Shown one piece after another: positions 33,658 through 41,684 of a stretch of DNA of 55,201 nucleotides. Location: assembly GCA_009778385.1 (NCBI GenBank), contig WRJX01000099.1, positions 1 to 55,201 of the forward strand. Direction: 5' to 3'. Position 1 is the stretch's first letter, and every line of letters starts with the position of its first letter. The notes under the pieces were generated by a model. That model was not told the origin of the DNA and did no database searches. It was given only the letters and a program-made list of their open reading frames with translations. The translations under genes and the position numbers were made by a program. This DNA is from Candidatus Bathycorpusculum sp. GTDB taxonomy: Archaea; Thermoproteota; Bathyarchaeia; Bathyarchaeales; Bathycorpusculaceae.

Positions 33658-34749
33658 TTAACCATCAACATATATGTTCAATTTTTCCTCTACACGACCC
33701 ACTCTCTTTTGTAAATAAAAAAGCATGACTACCACAACAACACCCACCACTACAACCACAACACCCACACAAATAACCACAATATCCCACGCACCAAAAC
33801 CAGCACCAGTAAATGTTCCACCATTACCCATAGATGATTCACCACCAGACAATCCACCATCATCAGATGGTCCACCACTATTATTACCACCAAATGATCC
33901 GTTATTGCCGTTAGAGGATCCACCACCATTGCCATTAGAAGACCCACCGCTATTCCCGTCGTCGGGATATACATTTTTACCATTTACAGCTGTGTTACCA
34001 GAAATCATACCACCATGCCAATTAAATGTGCCACGGTTACACACACCACCACCAAAAGTAGCAGCTGTGTTATTAGAAATCTCACCACCAGACATACTAA
34101 ATGTGCCAATGTTGTACACACCACCACCAAAACTAGTGTCATGAGTGCTAAAGGCAGGATAAGCTGTGTTGTTAGAAATCTTACCGCCATGCATCTCAAA
34201 AATACCAGCGTTGTACACACCACCACCATTACCACCATATATCTGACCATTAGAAGCCAATTGGGTTACAACTATGTTATCAGAAATTTCTCCACCATAC
34301 ATAATAAGGGTACCATCAGAAGAAACATATACACCCCTACCGGAATTACTTTTATGTGTTACAATTATACCATCCAATATCAACACTCCACTACCTTCAA
34401 CAGTTAGAGTATCTACACCAGAGGCACCGATTAACTTGTAAAATTTGAACAAACTACTTGTTAAGGTAATATCTTTGTTAGCAGGTATGATTAGTGTTTC
34501 TGTAATGGTGATATCGTTATTAAGTTTGATAATTGTGGGGCCTGTAGCACTGTTGAGAGCGTTTTTAAGTTCTGTCTCGTTGTTAACTATTTTATCAGGG
34601 ACTCCTAACACAAAAGAAGACATACCAGTAAATGTAGAAGTAAAACCAGAACATGCTAATGCTATTACAAATAGTAAAGAAACAAAAAACAAAACCCGTC
34701 TACTATAAAAACGGTGGAAATTAAACTTGACCCTAACATTCATATCCAT
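33658..34749 (-). CDS. Exported beta-helix adhesin-like protein with GGxxN repeats and membrane anchor
   Basis: 363 residues. A signal segment (about 15-38) is followed by 'NNETELKNALNSATGPTIIK', the start of a right-handed beta-helix, and then imperfect repeats of about 28 residues: 'GGGVYNAGIFEMHGGKISNN', 'GGGVYNIGTFSMSGGEISNN', 'GGGVCNRGTFNWHGGMISGN'. A ~70-residue Gly/Ser/Asn linker leads to a very hydrophobic anchor (V/I-rich, 'VVICVGVVVVVVGVVVVVML') and an intracellular tail 'QKRVGRVEEKLNIYVDG'. It is a surface adhesin-like protein related in design to methanogen and gut adhesins. Its ligand is unknown. Confidence 0.82.
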   Translation of the reverse strand: MDMNVRVKFNFHRFYSRRVLFFVSLLFVIALACSGFTSTFTGMSSFVLGVPDKIVNNETELKNALNSATGPTIIKLNNDITITETLIIPANKDITLTSSLFKFYKLIGASGVDTLTVEGSGVLILDGIIVTHKSNSGRGVYVSSDGTLIMYGGEISDNIVVTQLASNGQIYGGNGGGVYNAGIFEMHGGKISNNTAYPAFSTHDTSFGGGVYNIGTFSMSGGEISNNTAATFGGGVCNRGTFNWHGGMISGNTAVNGKNVYPDDGNSGGSSNGNGGGSSNGNNGSFGGNNSGGPSDDGGLSGGESSMGNGGTFTGAGFGAWDIVVICVGVVVVVVGVVVVVMLFYLQKRVGRVEEKLNIYVDG

Positions 34750-34959
34750 ACAAATAATCTCTTATAATTGTATCTTCAAATTTAATAGACGATAAACGCC
34801 ATTTATATGTATTATTTCAAAACCCAAACATACAACAAAAAATAACAAAAAGCATAAAACACCAACAAATCAAAACCAAATACCCAAACAACATTTGAAA
34901 TCCATTTTTGTAACTATGCAGTCATTAATGGGACAATTTGAGATTTAAATCGATATGCG

Positions 34960-35151
34960 TTATGCTCTGTTGTGCCTCACAGTAAGGAATACACCCATGC
35001 AAACCATTAGTACCTCAAGAAGGACTACTCCTATTATGACCCAATGCGGTATGTCCGAATTCGTATAGAAGTTAACAACAATACTAATAGCGGTAATGAT
35101 TATCACTAAGGTAAATAGAAGACGAGCAACTAAGGGTACAGATTTTTTCAT
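34960..35151 (-). CDS. Small two-helix membrane protein
   Basis: From ATG 35151 the 63-residue product MKKSVPLVARLLFTLVIIIT has two transmembrane helices (about 8-29 and 38-57) and a short basic end 'TVRHNRA'. An in-frame start at 35220 would add a non-hydrophobic leader and is less likely. No family recognised. It lies between the adhesin and thioredoxin genes on the same strand. Confidence 0.55.
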   Translation of the reverse strand: MKKSVPLVARLLFTLVIIITAISIVVNFYTNSDIPHWVIIGVVLLEVLMVCMGVFLTVRHNRA

Positions 35152-35267
35152 AGTAAAGCCTTTTTTGTAATGGAACGTAATTCTTATTAATATTTTGACA
35201 CTATTTGATGCTCTATCCAATAGTGATTATATTTTCTATAGTTGTTATTTTGTAGTCTTTGGGTTTA

Positions 35268-35600
35268 TTATTGGGAGTTTACGGTTTTTATCCATTCAGT
35301 GAACTGGTTTTCAGTTATACCTACACCAGAACCAGCATCGAGACGACTCTTAATTGTACCAGCTTCAAAAAACATCAAAGTAGGCACTGCATCAACGTTG
35401 TATTCATCCCAAAGAGGACTGTCATAATCATCCATGTTAATACGCATTACCAAATCGACATTACAGCTAGTGACATGTGTATCGAAAAATTTTGCAAATC
35501 TTTGACAGAAAGGACATCGTGAAGAAGAAAATAAAGCTAAAACACGCTTAGCCTGATTAACTTGTTTAGTTAATTCAACTTTGGTATTTACTTCTAACAT
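35268..35600 (-). CDS. Thioredoxin-like protein (CPFC)
   Basis: 110 residues of thioredoxin fold with active site C29-P-F-C32 in 'FSSSRCPFCQRF', 'RINMDDYDSPLWDEYNVD' and the cis-proline loop 'AVPTLMFFEAG'. The CPFC dipeptide is closer to glutaredoxin-like/archaeal thioredoxins than to CGPC. It is cytoplasmic, without signal peptide. It would reduce protein disulfides; its reductase is not in the window. Confidence 0.9.
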   Translation of the reverse strand: MLEVNTKVELTKQVNQAKRVLALFSSSRCPFCQRFAKFFDTHVTSCNVDLVMRINMDDYDSPLWDEYNVDAVPTLMFFEAGTIKSRLDAGSGVGITENQFTEWIKTVNSQ

Positions 35601-35743
35601 AATTTATCCAGTTACACAAATAAAAAAAGTCTTTTATAGCTATTGGCTTTATGCCAAAAATAAGTAGTCAACAAAAAATATAACGCTTAGCGGAAACTAG
35701 GCACCAATAACCTAAATACATCAAACTCGTTAAAAATCAGTAA

Positions 35744-36460
35744 ATGACGCCCAAACCTTACAGACGGGGTTACCCTGTTGCAGTGCTTATGGGAGTAGAA
35801 CAATCTCAGGCGGCAATATGGAAGATTTATAGTCAAGTTGCTAAACCCGATGCTAACATTCATCTCGAAGGTCCACGATCTGACAGCAAGGCCCTCTACA
35901 GCTTCCATGAAGCTATCATAAACACTCTTCGTCCAATTTTAAAAGAGGGGGTAAAAAGTATTATAGTAGCTGCACCTCAAAAAACCAGTTACAGTCAAGA
36001 GTTCTTAAACCATGTAAAGGGGCATCATCAATGCCTTTTCCAAGGCGCTAATAAAGCAACATTTAAGCAAATTGTAGGCTCGGCAGTTACTCATGCTCAA
36101 GTTAGCAGCATTACAAGCTCAAATGAGTTTAAGCAGTCTATAAGCGATAGCACCTTTGAAGAAGCAGAAAATCTCCGAGAACTCATAGAAAAACGTCTCA
36201 ACGCACCTGAGAGTCTTGTAATGTTTTCACTTGAAGAAGCAGAAGACGCCATATATAGTCATGAAACGTCAGGAAAGCCTCAACCTGAATATTTACTTCT
36301 AACAGACAATTACCTTGCAGGTGATAAAAGAAAAGCTCGCCTAAATAGGCTCATGCAAATTGCACAAAACAAAAAAATAAAAACCCGCATTGTAAATAAA
36401 GAATCCACAGCCGGAGCACGACTAAACCAACTCGGCGGCATAGTCTGTCTACTAAAATAG
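35744..36460 (+). CDS. Pelota/eRF1-related protein lacking domain 1
   Basis: 238 residues matching domains 2 and 3 of the Pelota/eRF1 family. 'YPVAVLMGVEQSQAAIWKI' is the domain 2 start, and 'VKSIIVAAPQKTSYSQEFLN' corresponds to the Pelota 'vvIASPGF' strand-helix. The end, 'YLLLTDNYLAGDKRKARLNR' then 'ARLNQLGGIVCLLK', matches the eRF1_3 finish ('GeqL..lgGIaaiLR'). No GGQ is present and the N-terminal decoding domain is missing. It may be a baeRF-type factor acting on stalled ribosomes or a ribosome-independent paralogue. It is convergent with the HisA-like gene, overlapping by 9 bp. Confidence 0.7.
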   Translation: MTPKPYRRGYPVAVLMGVEQSQAAIWKIYSQVAKPDANIHLEGPRSDSKALYSFHEAIINTLRPILKEGVKSIIVAAPQKTSYSQEFLNHVKGHHQCLFQGANKATFKQIVGSAVTHAQVSSITSSNEFKQSISDSTFEEAENLRELIEKRLNAPESLVMFSLEEAEDAIYSHETSGKPQPEYLLLTDNYLAGDKRKARLNRLMQIAQNKKIKTRIVNKESTAGARLNQLGGIVCLLK

Positions 36461-37177
36461 GCCCACTCTTATCAAATCTTTAACACCAACTTGCCCTGAA
36501 TGCAGAGCTGAAGCGAGCAAAACCCCTAAAACACCTAACCTTTTAAGCTCCAACAAATCATCAACACCCCGCACACCTCCACCAACATAAACGCCCTCAC
36601 CTAACACTGCTAAAGCCTTCTTTAGTAAATCTACATTCACACCCTCATCACTACCAACTCGAGACAAATCCAACAAAATAAACTCAGACACACCCATACC
36701 CCTAAACGCTTCAAGAAACTCAAATACGTCAGTTAAACCAAAGTTAGGTTGAGTTAAGACTTTACCATCTTTTATGTCAAGGCTAACAATTATTTGATTT
36801 ACTCCCACTTGCTGAAGAGCGTCTTTTATGAAATCGGTACTTTGAAGAGTTTCAGTTCCTATGATAATTTTTGAAACACCACATTTTTGAAGCTTTTTTA
36901 CTGTTTGAACATCAGTTACACCTGCGTCAACCATAAGACTAATGCCCATATGAGAAATGCAACTATAGAGATCAAAGTTAGGTGTTTTTCCCAATATCGC
37001 ATCAAGATCAGCTATATAGAGTTCAGAAAAACCCTGTGACCGGAAAGCAAAAACTACCTCAACAGGATCAACAGAAGATGTAAGAACACTTTTTAACGGT
37101 TGATACTCTTTTCGGTTACCCCTAACTGCATGTACCACAACACTATTTAAAACGTCAATTACGGGGATAATTTTCAA
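36452..37177 (-). CDS. HisA/HisF-related TIM-barrel protein beside methanofuran genes
   Basis: A (beta/alpha)8 barrel of the HisA family: 'KIIPVIDVLNSVVVHAVRGN', 'LYIADLDAILG', 'LMVDAGVTDVQTVKKLQ', 'IIVSLDIKDGKVLTQPNFG', 'FILLDLSRVGSDEG', 'VYVGGGVRGVDDL'. It keeps the two phosphate-binding halves but lacks a histidine-operon context. Homologues labelled HisA-like occur in methanogens, where their function is unassigned. It is divergent from mfnB across an 80-100 bp gap, so a cofactor-biosynthesis role is plausible. I use TTG 37177 (MKIIPV); TTG 37198 would lie upstream of the predicted transcript start. Confidence 0.8.
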   Translation of the reverse strand: MKIIPVIDVLNSVVVHAVRGNRKEYQPLKSVLTSSVDPVEVVFAFRSQGFSELYIADLDAILGKTPNFDLYSCISHMGISLMVDAGVTDVQTVKKLQKCGVSKIIIGTETLQSTDFIKDALQQVGVNQIIVSLDIKDGKVLTQPNFGLTDVFEFLEAFRGMGVSEFILLDLSRVGSDEGVNVDLLKKALAVLGEGVYVGGGVRGVDDLLELKRLGVLGVLLASALHSGQVGVKDLIRVGLF

Positions 37178-37207
37178 GCTTACGGCCTCAAGGGACAAAT
37201 AAGCAGG

Positions 37208-37218
37208 ATATATAAAAA
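37208..37218. promoter_or_regulatory. Symmetric TATA box between HisA-like gene and mfnB
   Basis: GATATATAAAA is the only promoter-like element in the divergent gap. Plus-strand transcription would start near 37238, before the mfnB GTG at 37279. Minus-strand use would start near 37186, just before the TTG at 37177. Confidence 0.5.
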
Positions 37219-37278
37219 AGGTACAGGTGTTATCGTAAAACTTAAAGCCGCAAAAAACGGGTTGTCTATAGACCCAAA

Positions 37279-37992
37279 GTGAAGTTATTAATCAGCCCCC
37301 AAAACTCAAAAGAAGCCATAGAAGCCATTGCAGGCGGCGCCGATATTATTGATGTGAAAAATCCTAAAGAAGGACCATTGGGCGCCAATTTTCCGTGGGT
37401 TATTAAAGAAATAAAGCAATTCATCCCGGACAGTGTTGAGTTGAGTTGTACGTTGGGTGAAGCGCCAAATTTGCCAGGTTCTATGTCTCTGGCAGCTTAC
37501 GGTGCGGCTTCACTGGGAGTTAATTATGTTAAAGTTGGGCTTAGCGGAGTGCAAATGGTTCAAAAAGCTGTAAACTTACTGGAAGCTGTTGTTCAGGCAA
37601 CAAAGATGTGTAGCTCCAAAAGTAAAGTAGTTGCAGCAGGTTACGGTGACTACCTTAGAGCTAACTCAATTGAACCACAACTTGTTGTACAGGCCGCGTT
37701 TGTTGCAAAAGCAGATTTAGTAATGCTTGACACAGCAGTAAAGGATGGAAAAAACCTCTTTGACTTCCAATCATTTCAACAGCTTGAGGCATTTATTGAT
37801 ACTGCTCACAAACACAGTTTAGGTGCTGCATTAGCTGGTTCACTTCAGGCTAAGGATTTATCTATCATTAAAGGTTTAGGTGTAGATTTTGTTGGGTTAC
37901 GCGGTGCAGCCTGCCAAAATAACAACCGTGACACTGGATACATCACCCGTGAACGGGTAAAAGAACTCGTAGAAATTATCAGACAAGTCTAA
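37279..37992 (+). CDS. mfnB: (5-formylfuran-3-yl)methyl phosphate synthase
   Basis: The 237-residue TIM-barrel enzyme (formerly DUF556) condenses two glyceraldehyde-3-phosphate molecules to the furan of methanofuran. The Schiff-base lysine K27 is seen in 'IIDVKNPKEGPLGA', and D151/K155 in 'LVMLDTAVKDGK' match the residues reported for the Methanocaldococcus enzyme. 'VGLRGAACQNNNRDTGYI' closes the barrel. The GTG start follows a TATA box at 37208-37218. It is first of four consecutive methanofuran genes on the plus strand. Confidence 0.96.
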   Translation: MKLLISPQNSKEAIEAIAGGADIIDVKNPKEGPLGANFPWVIKEIKQFIPDSVELSCTLGEAPNLPGSMSLAAYGAASLGVNYVKVGLSGVQMVQKAVNLLEAVVQATKMCSSKSKVVAAGYGDYLRANSIEPQLVVQAAFVAKADLVMLDTAVKDGKNLFDFQSFQQLEAFIDTAHKHSLGAALAGSLQAKDLSIIKGLGVDFVGLRGAACQNNNRDTGYITRERVKELVEIIRQV

Positions 37993-38165
37993 GAAAGAAA
38001 ACTAAACGTGTACACTGAGACTTTAAAACGAAGCGTTGTATATTAGTGCAAAAGAGCCTTAAAAGAATCATACAGGGTTCTCTGCGCACGGGTACAAAAT
38101 AGCCATAATTAAGAAAACACACATGCGTTGCAGGCAGGGAAAAAGGTTTAATTTTTATTTGCTTA

Positions 38166-39395
38166 ATGTTGTTTGGGATTTATTTGGATATTTTAATTTA
38201 TGAGCATGCATGTGGTGGAGGTTTTGCTGAGGGAGCGGTTTCGCCGGGAATCTTGGCAGAAGGTTTTGGTATGTTGCGTTTGTGTGTGGCTAATTTGAAG
38301 GCTGCGGGTCATAGGGTATCGGTTGTTCTTGATGAGGGGTTATCACGATTTAATCCACCAATTGAGGCGGATTGTGTTATTCCAATTTTCAATTTTAATG
38401 ATGCTCAACAGGCTATCCTTAAAGCCTGTACAGATATAGATGCTGCCTATGTAATTGCTCCTGAAACAGGTGGAACCCTGCACGCATTAGTTGAGCTCAT
38501 AGAACAAAACGGAGTACCCACGTTTAATAGCCGATCAAATGCCATACGAACGGTTTCAAATAAAGCCAATCTCTACAAGGTACTAAAGGCTAACAAGCTA
38601 AAAACGCCTAAAACAATCCAGGTAAATGTTGCTCAATACACTAAAGAGGCAATCATAAACGAGTTTGATTTTCCAGTGGTCTTTAAACCCATTGATGGTG
38701 TAGGCTGTAGTGGCTTAAGTATCGTAGAAGAGGCATCACAGATTGAAAAAGCAATTGAGAAAATTGATGCAGAACTTGCCAGTGAAACTTTTATGGTGCA
38801 AGAATATTTAAAAGGTGAAACTGTAAGCGTTAGTCTACTCTGCACAGGCACCAAAACTTTGCCAGTTAGTCTTAACAAACAAAATATTACACTCTTAGCA
38901 CCAAATGAAACTTCAGCATATATTGGTGGTGCTATGCCATTTGGACATAAAATGAAACAAGAAGCATTTGAACTAGCTGAAGCTGTGATCAGTTGCTTTT
39001 CAGGGCTAAAGGGCTATGTTGGAGTTGACATGATTCTAACTGATACAGGCCCCGTAGTGGTTGACGTTAATCCCAGATTAACTACATCCTTTATTGGACT
39101 TAGTCGTATTACAGACTTCAATTTTGCAGATGCAATAACTAACGCCACCCTTAAAAACAGTTTACCTACCAAGACAACTCTTTCGGGTTACGCCTGCTTT
39201 TCTAAAATTGAAATGCCTAAAGCTAATCTTGATGTTTTAGATAATCTGTATGAAATTCCCGAGTTGGTTTCTCCGCCGTTTCCTGTTCAAGACAGCCAGA
39301 CAGGCTGCGCTTTGATTTCTGTTGAGAGTAACTCTTGGGATGAAGCTTATCGTTTACTAGAAGAAGCTAAAAAGCATGTCTTAGACATAATGTAA
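38166..39395 (+). CDS. mfnD: Tyramine--L-glutamate ligase (ATP-grasp)
   Basis: The 409-residue ATP-grasp ligase begins 'LDILIYEHACGGGFAEG', the characteristic MfnD N-terminus. 'NKANLYKVLKANKLKTPKTI', 'FPVVFKPIDGVGCSGLSIV' and 'GYVGVDMILTDTGPVVVDVN' with 'NPRLTTSF' form the ATP/Mg site. It joins tyramine to glutamate in the methanofuran side chain. The ATG at 38166 gives six extra residues compared with a TTG at 38184. It follows mfnB after a 173-bp gap that contains no other gene, and mfnF starts 4 bp after its stop. Confidence 0.93.
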   Translation: MLFGIYLDILIYEHACGGGFAEGAVSPGILAEGFGMLRLCVANLKAAGHRVSVVLDEGLSRFNPPIEADCVIPIFNFNDAQQAILKACTDIDAAYVIAPETGGTLHALVELIEQNGVPTFNSRSNAIRTVSNKANLYKVLKANKLKTPKTIQVNVAQYTKEAIINEFDFPVVFKPIDGVGCSGLSIVEEASQIEKAIEKIDAELASETFMVQEYLKGETVSVSLLCTGTKTLPVSLNKQNITLLAPNETSAYIGGAMPFGHKMKQEAFELAEAVISCFSGLKGYVGVDMILTDTGPVVVDVNPRLTTSFIGLSRITDFNFADAITNATLKNSLPTKTTLSGYACFSKIEMPKANLDVLDNLYEIPELVSPPFPVQDSQTGCALISVESNSWDEAYRLLEEAKKHVLDIM

Positions 39396-39399
39396 AGCG

Positions 39400-40473
39400 G
39401 TGTACGTAGTCTTGGTTAACGTGTTGGGGTTAGATATTGGAGGCGCTAACACTAAAGCAGCTTATGTCCAAACCCAAAAAGGCACAATAAAAGATGTTCA
39501 AATTGCAGTTGAATATTTTCCAGTTTGGAAGAAGCCGCAAAAACTTGGGCAGATACTGCAAAAACTCAAAACGGTTTTCGGGGACAAGTTTGATGCGGTT
39601 GGCGTGACCATGACCGCAGAGCTTTCCGATGCTTATCAAACTAAACGTGAAGGCGTAAAACACATTTTAGGCTACGTCAAAGAAGCATTTCCTAACATGC
39701 CAATTTACGTTTTAAACACAGATACATGTTTAGAATCACCTGAGACGGCATTGGAGGCACCGTTTAGGGTTGCTGCAGCGAATTGGGCTGCAACAGGCTG
39801 GCTTGTTTCACAGTATTTTGAGAACTGCGTTGTTATAGATGTTGGTAGCACCAGCACTAGCATTATTCCTGTAATCAACGGTAAATTAGCAGCGCAAGGT
39901 AAAACAGATCTTGACAAACTCATTTGTGGCGAACTTGTCTACACCGGCAGTTTGCGCACAAATTTAGCAGCTATAGTTCAAACAGTTCCAGTTAAAGGCA
40001 CAGTTTCTATGGTTTCCTCAGAACTGTTTGCCCTAAGCGGCGATGTTCACCTTATACTTGGTAACATTAGCAGCAGGCAATATATCAGTGAAACCGCTGA
40101 TGGCAAAGGCACAACTCACAAAGAAGCCCTCACGCGTCTTGCTCGACTTATATGTGCAGACACAGAAATGTTAACTGAAAAAGAATTAACCACAATAGCC
40201 CAACACATTTATGAAAAACAAATCCAACAAATCGTAGTAAGCTTAGATCAAGTCTACAAACGTGCCAAAAAAACAGCCTCAACTAAAGTACCTATTTTAG
40301 TTGCAGGATTGGGAAAAGATTTCCTGGCCCATAAAGCCGCAGAACAGGTTAAGGCAGATGTTATAATGGATTTAGGCGAACTGCTACCAAATAAAGTGTC
40401 GCTAGCGGTTCCCGCAACAGGAGTTGCATTAATGACTGCAAAACAAGTTGAGGAAAAAAACCATGACACTTAA
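39400..40473 (+). CDS. mfnF: Methanofuran biosynthesis protein MfnF (hydantoinase/ASKHA-type)
   Basis: 357 residues of the family annotated as H4MPT-linked C1-transfer pathway protein. It has 'VLGLDIGGANTKAAYVQT', 'AVGVTMTAELSDAYQTKREG', 'AAANWAATGWLVSQYF', 'CVVIDVGSTSTSIIPV' and 'LVYTGSLRTNL'. MfnF couples the aminomethylfuran to the tyramine-glutamate moiety, forming the ether link of methanofuran. Frame starts are GTG 39400 or the nearer GTG 39421 (MLGLDIGG); the latter fits the fold. Its 3' end overlaps mfnE by 11 bp. Confidence 0.92.
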   Translation: MYVVLVNVLGLDIGGANTKAAYVQTQKGTIKDVQIAVEYFPVWKKPQKLGQILQKLKTVFGDKFDAVGVTMTAELSDAYQTKREGVKHILGYVKEAFPNMPIYVLNTDTCLESPETALEAPFRVAAANWAATGWLVSQYFENCVVIDVGSTSTSIIPVINGKLAAQGKTDLDKLICGELVYTGSLRTNLAAIVQTVPVKGTVSMVSSELFALSGDVHLILGNISSRQYISETADGKGTTHKEALTRLARLICADTEMLTEKELTTIAQHIYEKQIQQIVVSLDQVYKRAKKTASTKVPILVAGLGKDFLAHKAAEQVKADVIMDLGELLPNKVSLAVPATGVALMTAKQVEEKNHDT

Positions 40474-41131
40474 TATTGTAAAGATTGGCGGTAGCCTATC
40501 TCAAAATCCCAAAGCGTTAAAGGCGTTATGCCAAAAATTAAGTCTTCTTTCGGGTAAACATCAAATTGTAGTGGTTCCAGGCGGTGGCGAATTTGCTGAT
40601 TGCGTTCGAGATATAGATAAACGGTTTTCCCTATCAGAGACAGCGGCACATCGTATGGCAATTTTAGGAATGGATCAGTTTGGTTTGCTGCTTGCAGATT
40701 TAACGCCTAACTGTCAAGTTGTAAACAGTTTAGAAGAAGCAAAAAACGCCAGTGTGGGCATGTTAGTTGTGCTTCTACCTTCAAAGTTTATGTTTTTAGA
40801 TGAAGAGTTACCAAATTCTTGGGAGGTAACCTCAGATTCAATTGCCGCATATATTGCAGAAAAACTTTGTGCTAAAAAACTGCTGTTGATTAAAGATGTT
40901 GACGGCATTTTCGAAGATAACCCAAAAAAAAATACACACACCAAACTACTTGAACACCTAACTACAAAAGAACTTTCTGAGAGGAAAAACAAAACCTGCA
41001 CAGATTATTACCTGCCAAAACAACTTGAAACACTTAAAATAGACTGTCAGATTGTTAACGGTCTTTATCCAGACCGAATTGAAGCAGCATTAAACAATCA
41101 GAAGACCACGAGCACCATAATTTCAGTATGA
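40463..41131 (+). CDS. mfnE: [5-(aminomethyl)furan-3-yl]methyl phosphate kinase
   Basis: 222 residues of the amino-acid-kinase fold. 'NIVKIGGSLSQNPKALKAL', 'HQIVVVPGGGEFADCVRDID', 'WEVTSDSIAAYIAEKL' and 'LLLIKDVDGIFEDN' are typical of MfnE, which adds a second phosphate to aminomethylfuran phosphate to activate it for MfnF. I start it at ATG 40463; an upstream TTG at 40448 would add five residues. It is last of the mfn run. mfnA (tyrosine decarboxylase) and mfnC (aminotransferase) are not in the window. Confidence 0.93.
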   Translation: MTLNIVKIGGSLSQNPKALKALCQKLSLLSGKHQIVVVPGGGEFADCVRDIDKRFSLSETAAHRMAILGMDQFGLLLADLTPNCQVVNSLEEAKNASVGMLVVLLPSKFMFLDEELPNSWEVTSDSIAAYIAEKLCAKKLLLIKDVDGIFEDNPKKNTHTKLLEHLTTKELSERKNKTCTDYYLPKQLETLKIDCQIVNGLYPDRIEAALNNQKTTSTIISV

Positions 41132-41349
41132 CTTTTTGTTTTGGAAGGTACTTTGTTTAACAGACAACATAATTGCTGTCAATATGAGATAATATGTATC
41201 AAGAGCAAACTACAAAAACAAAAAACAATCATCTAGTAACTAAGCAGAGACAAAGAAACAAGCCACCAAACAAGACACATTCACTGTAAACCTTTAAATT
41301 CTGCAGAAAGCAGAGAAAAGGTAAGTTAGCCAAATAAGTTGGCACTTGT

Positions 41350-41465
41350 GCCGGGGTCTCCTAGCCAGGCAGGGAGCAAGCCTGGAGATTCACCTATTAA
41401 AAGGTGTACCTGTAAGCTTGTGGCCTCTCGGGGCCACGGGGGTTCAAATCCCCCTCCCGGCGCCA
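41350..41465 (+). tRNA. tRNA-Ser(GGA) with 27-nt intron
   Basis: The acceptor stem GCCGGGG/TCCCGGC, D stem TCCT/GGGA, anticodon stem CAAGC/GCTTG, a long class II variable arm (TGGCC/GGCCA) and T arm GGGGG-TTCAAAT-CCCCC all pair. G73 and an encoded CCA follow. Anticodon GGA with G73 and the long arm means serine. A 27-nt intron (41388-41414) splits positions 37/38. It folds into a bulge-helix-bulge with 3-nt bulges AGA and UAA and a 4-pair central helix CUGG/CCUG (one U-U). Splicing leaves 89 nt. A TATA-like TTTAAA lies at 41293-41298. Confidence 0.95.
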
Positions 41466-41684
41466 TATTACCATTTAAAAACGTTCTGAACACAGCATCA
41501 ACTTGACATTAACTTATCTGCGTGACCGCTATCCTGTGGTTAAAAAACAGTAGATCAAACTTAAAAAGTCGTTTAAATGATTTTTTTGATTTATTCAAAA
41601 AATACTTTTTATAACATTCCTGTATGTTGTCATGTCATAAGGGTATTGTAGGATTGATATTGATGTTTTTACAGAGAGGAGTGT

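Noticed and set aside
34015-34260. Possible CRISPR-like repeat in the adhesin region
   Set aside because: The periodicity comes from degenerate protein repeats with irregular spacing; there are no identical direct repeats with unique spacers.
33725-34407. Several frames antisense to the adhesin gene
   Set aside because: Low-complexity Thr/Pro translations of the adhesin's Gly/Val codons in reverse; shadows only.
41466-41684. Attachment-site repeat after tRNA-Ser
   Set aside because: No second copy of the tRNA 3' end was seen in the window and no integrase gene is present.
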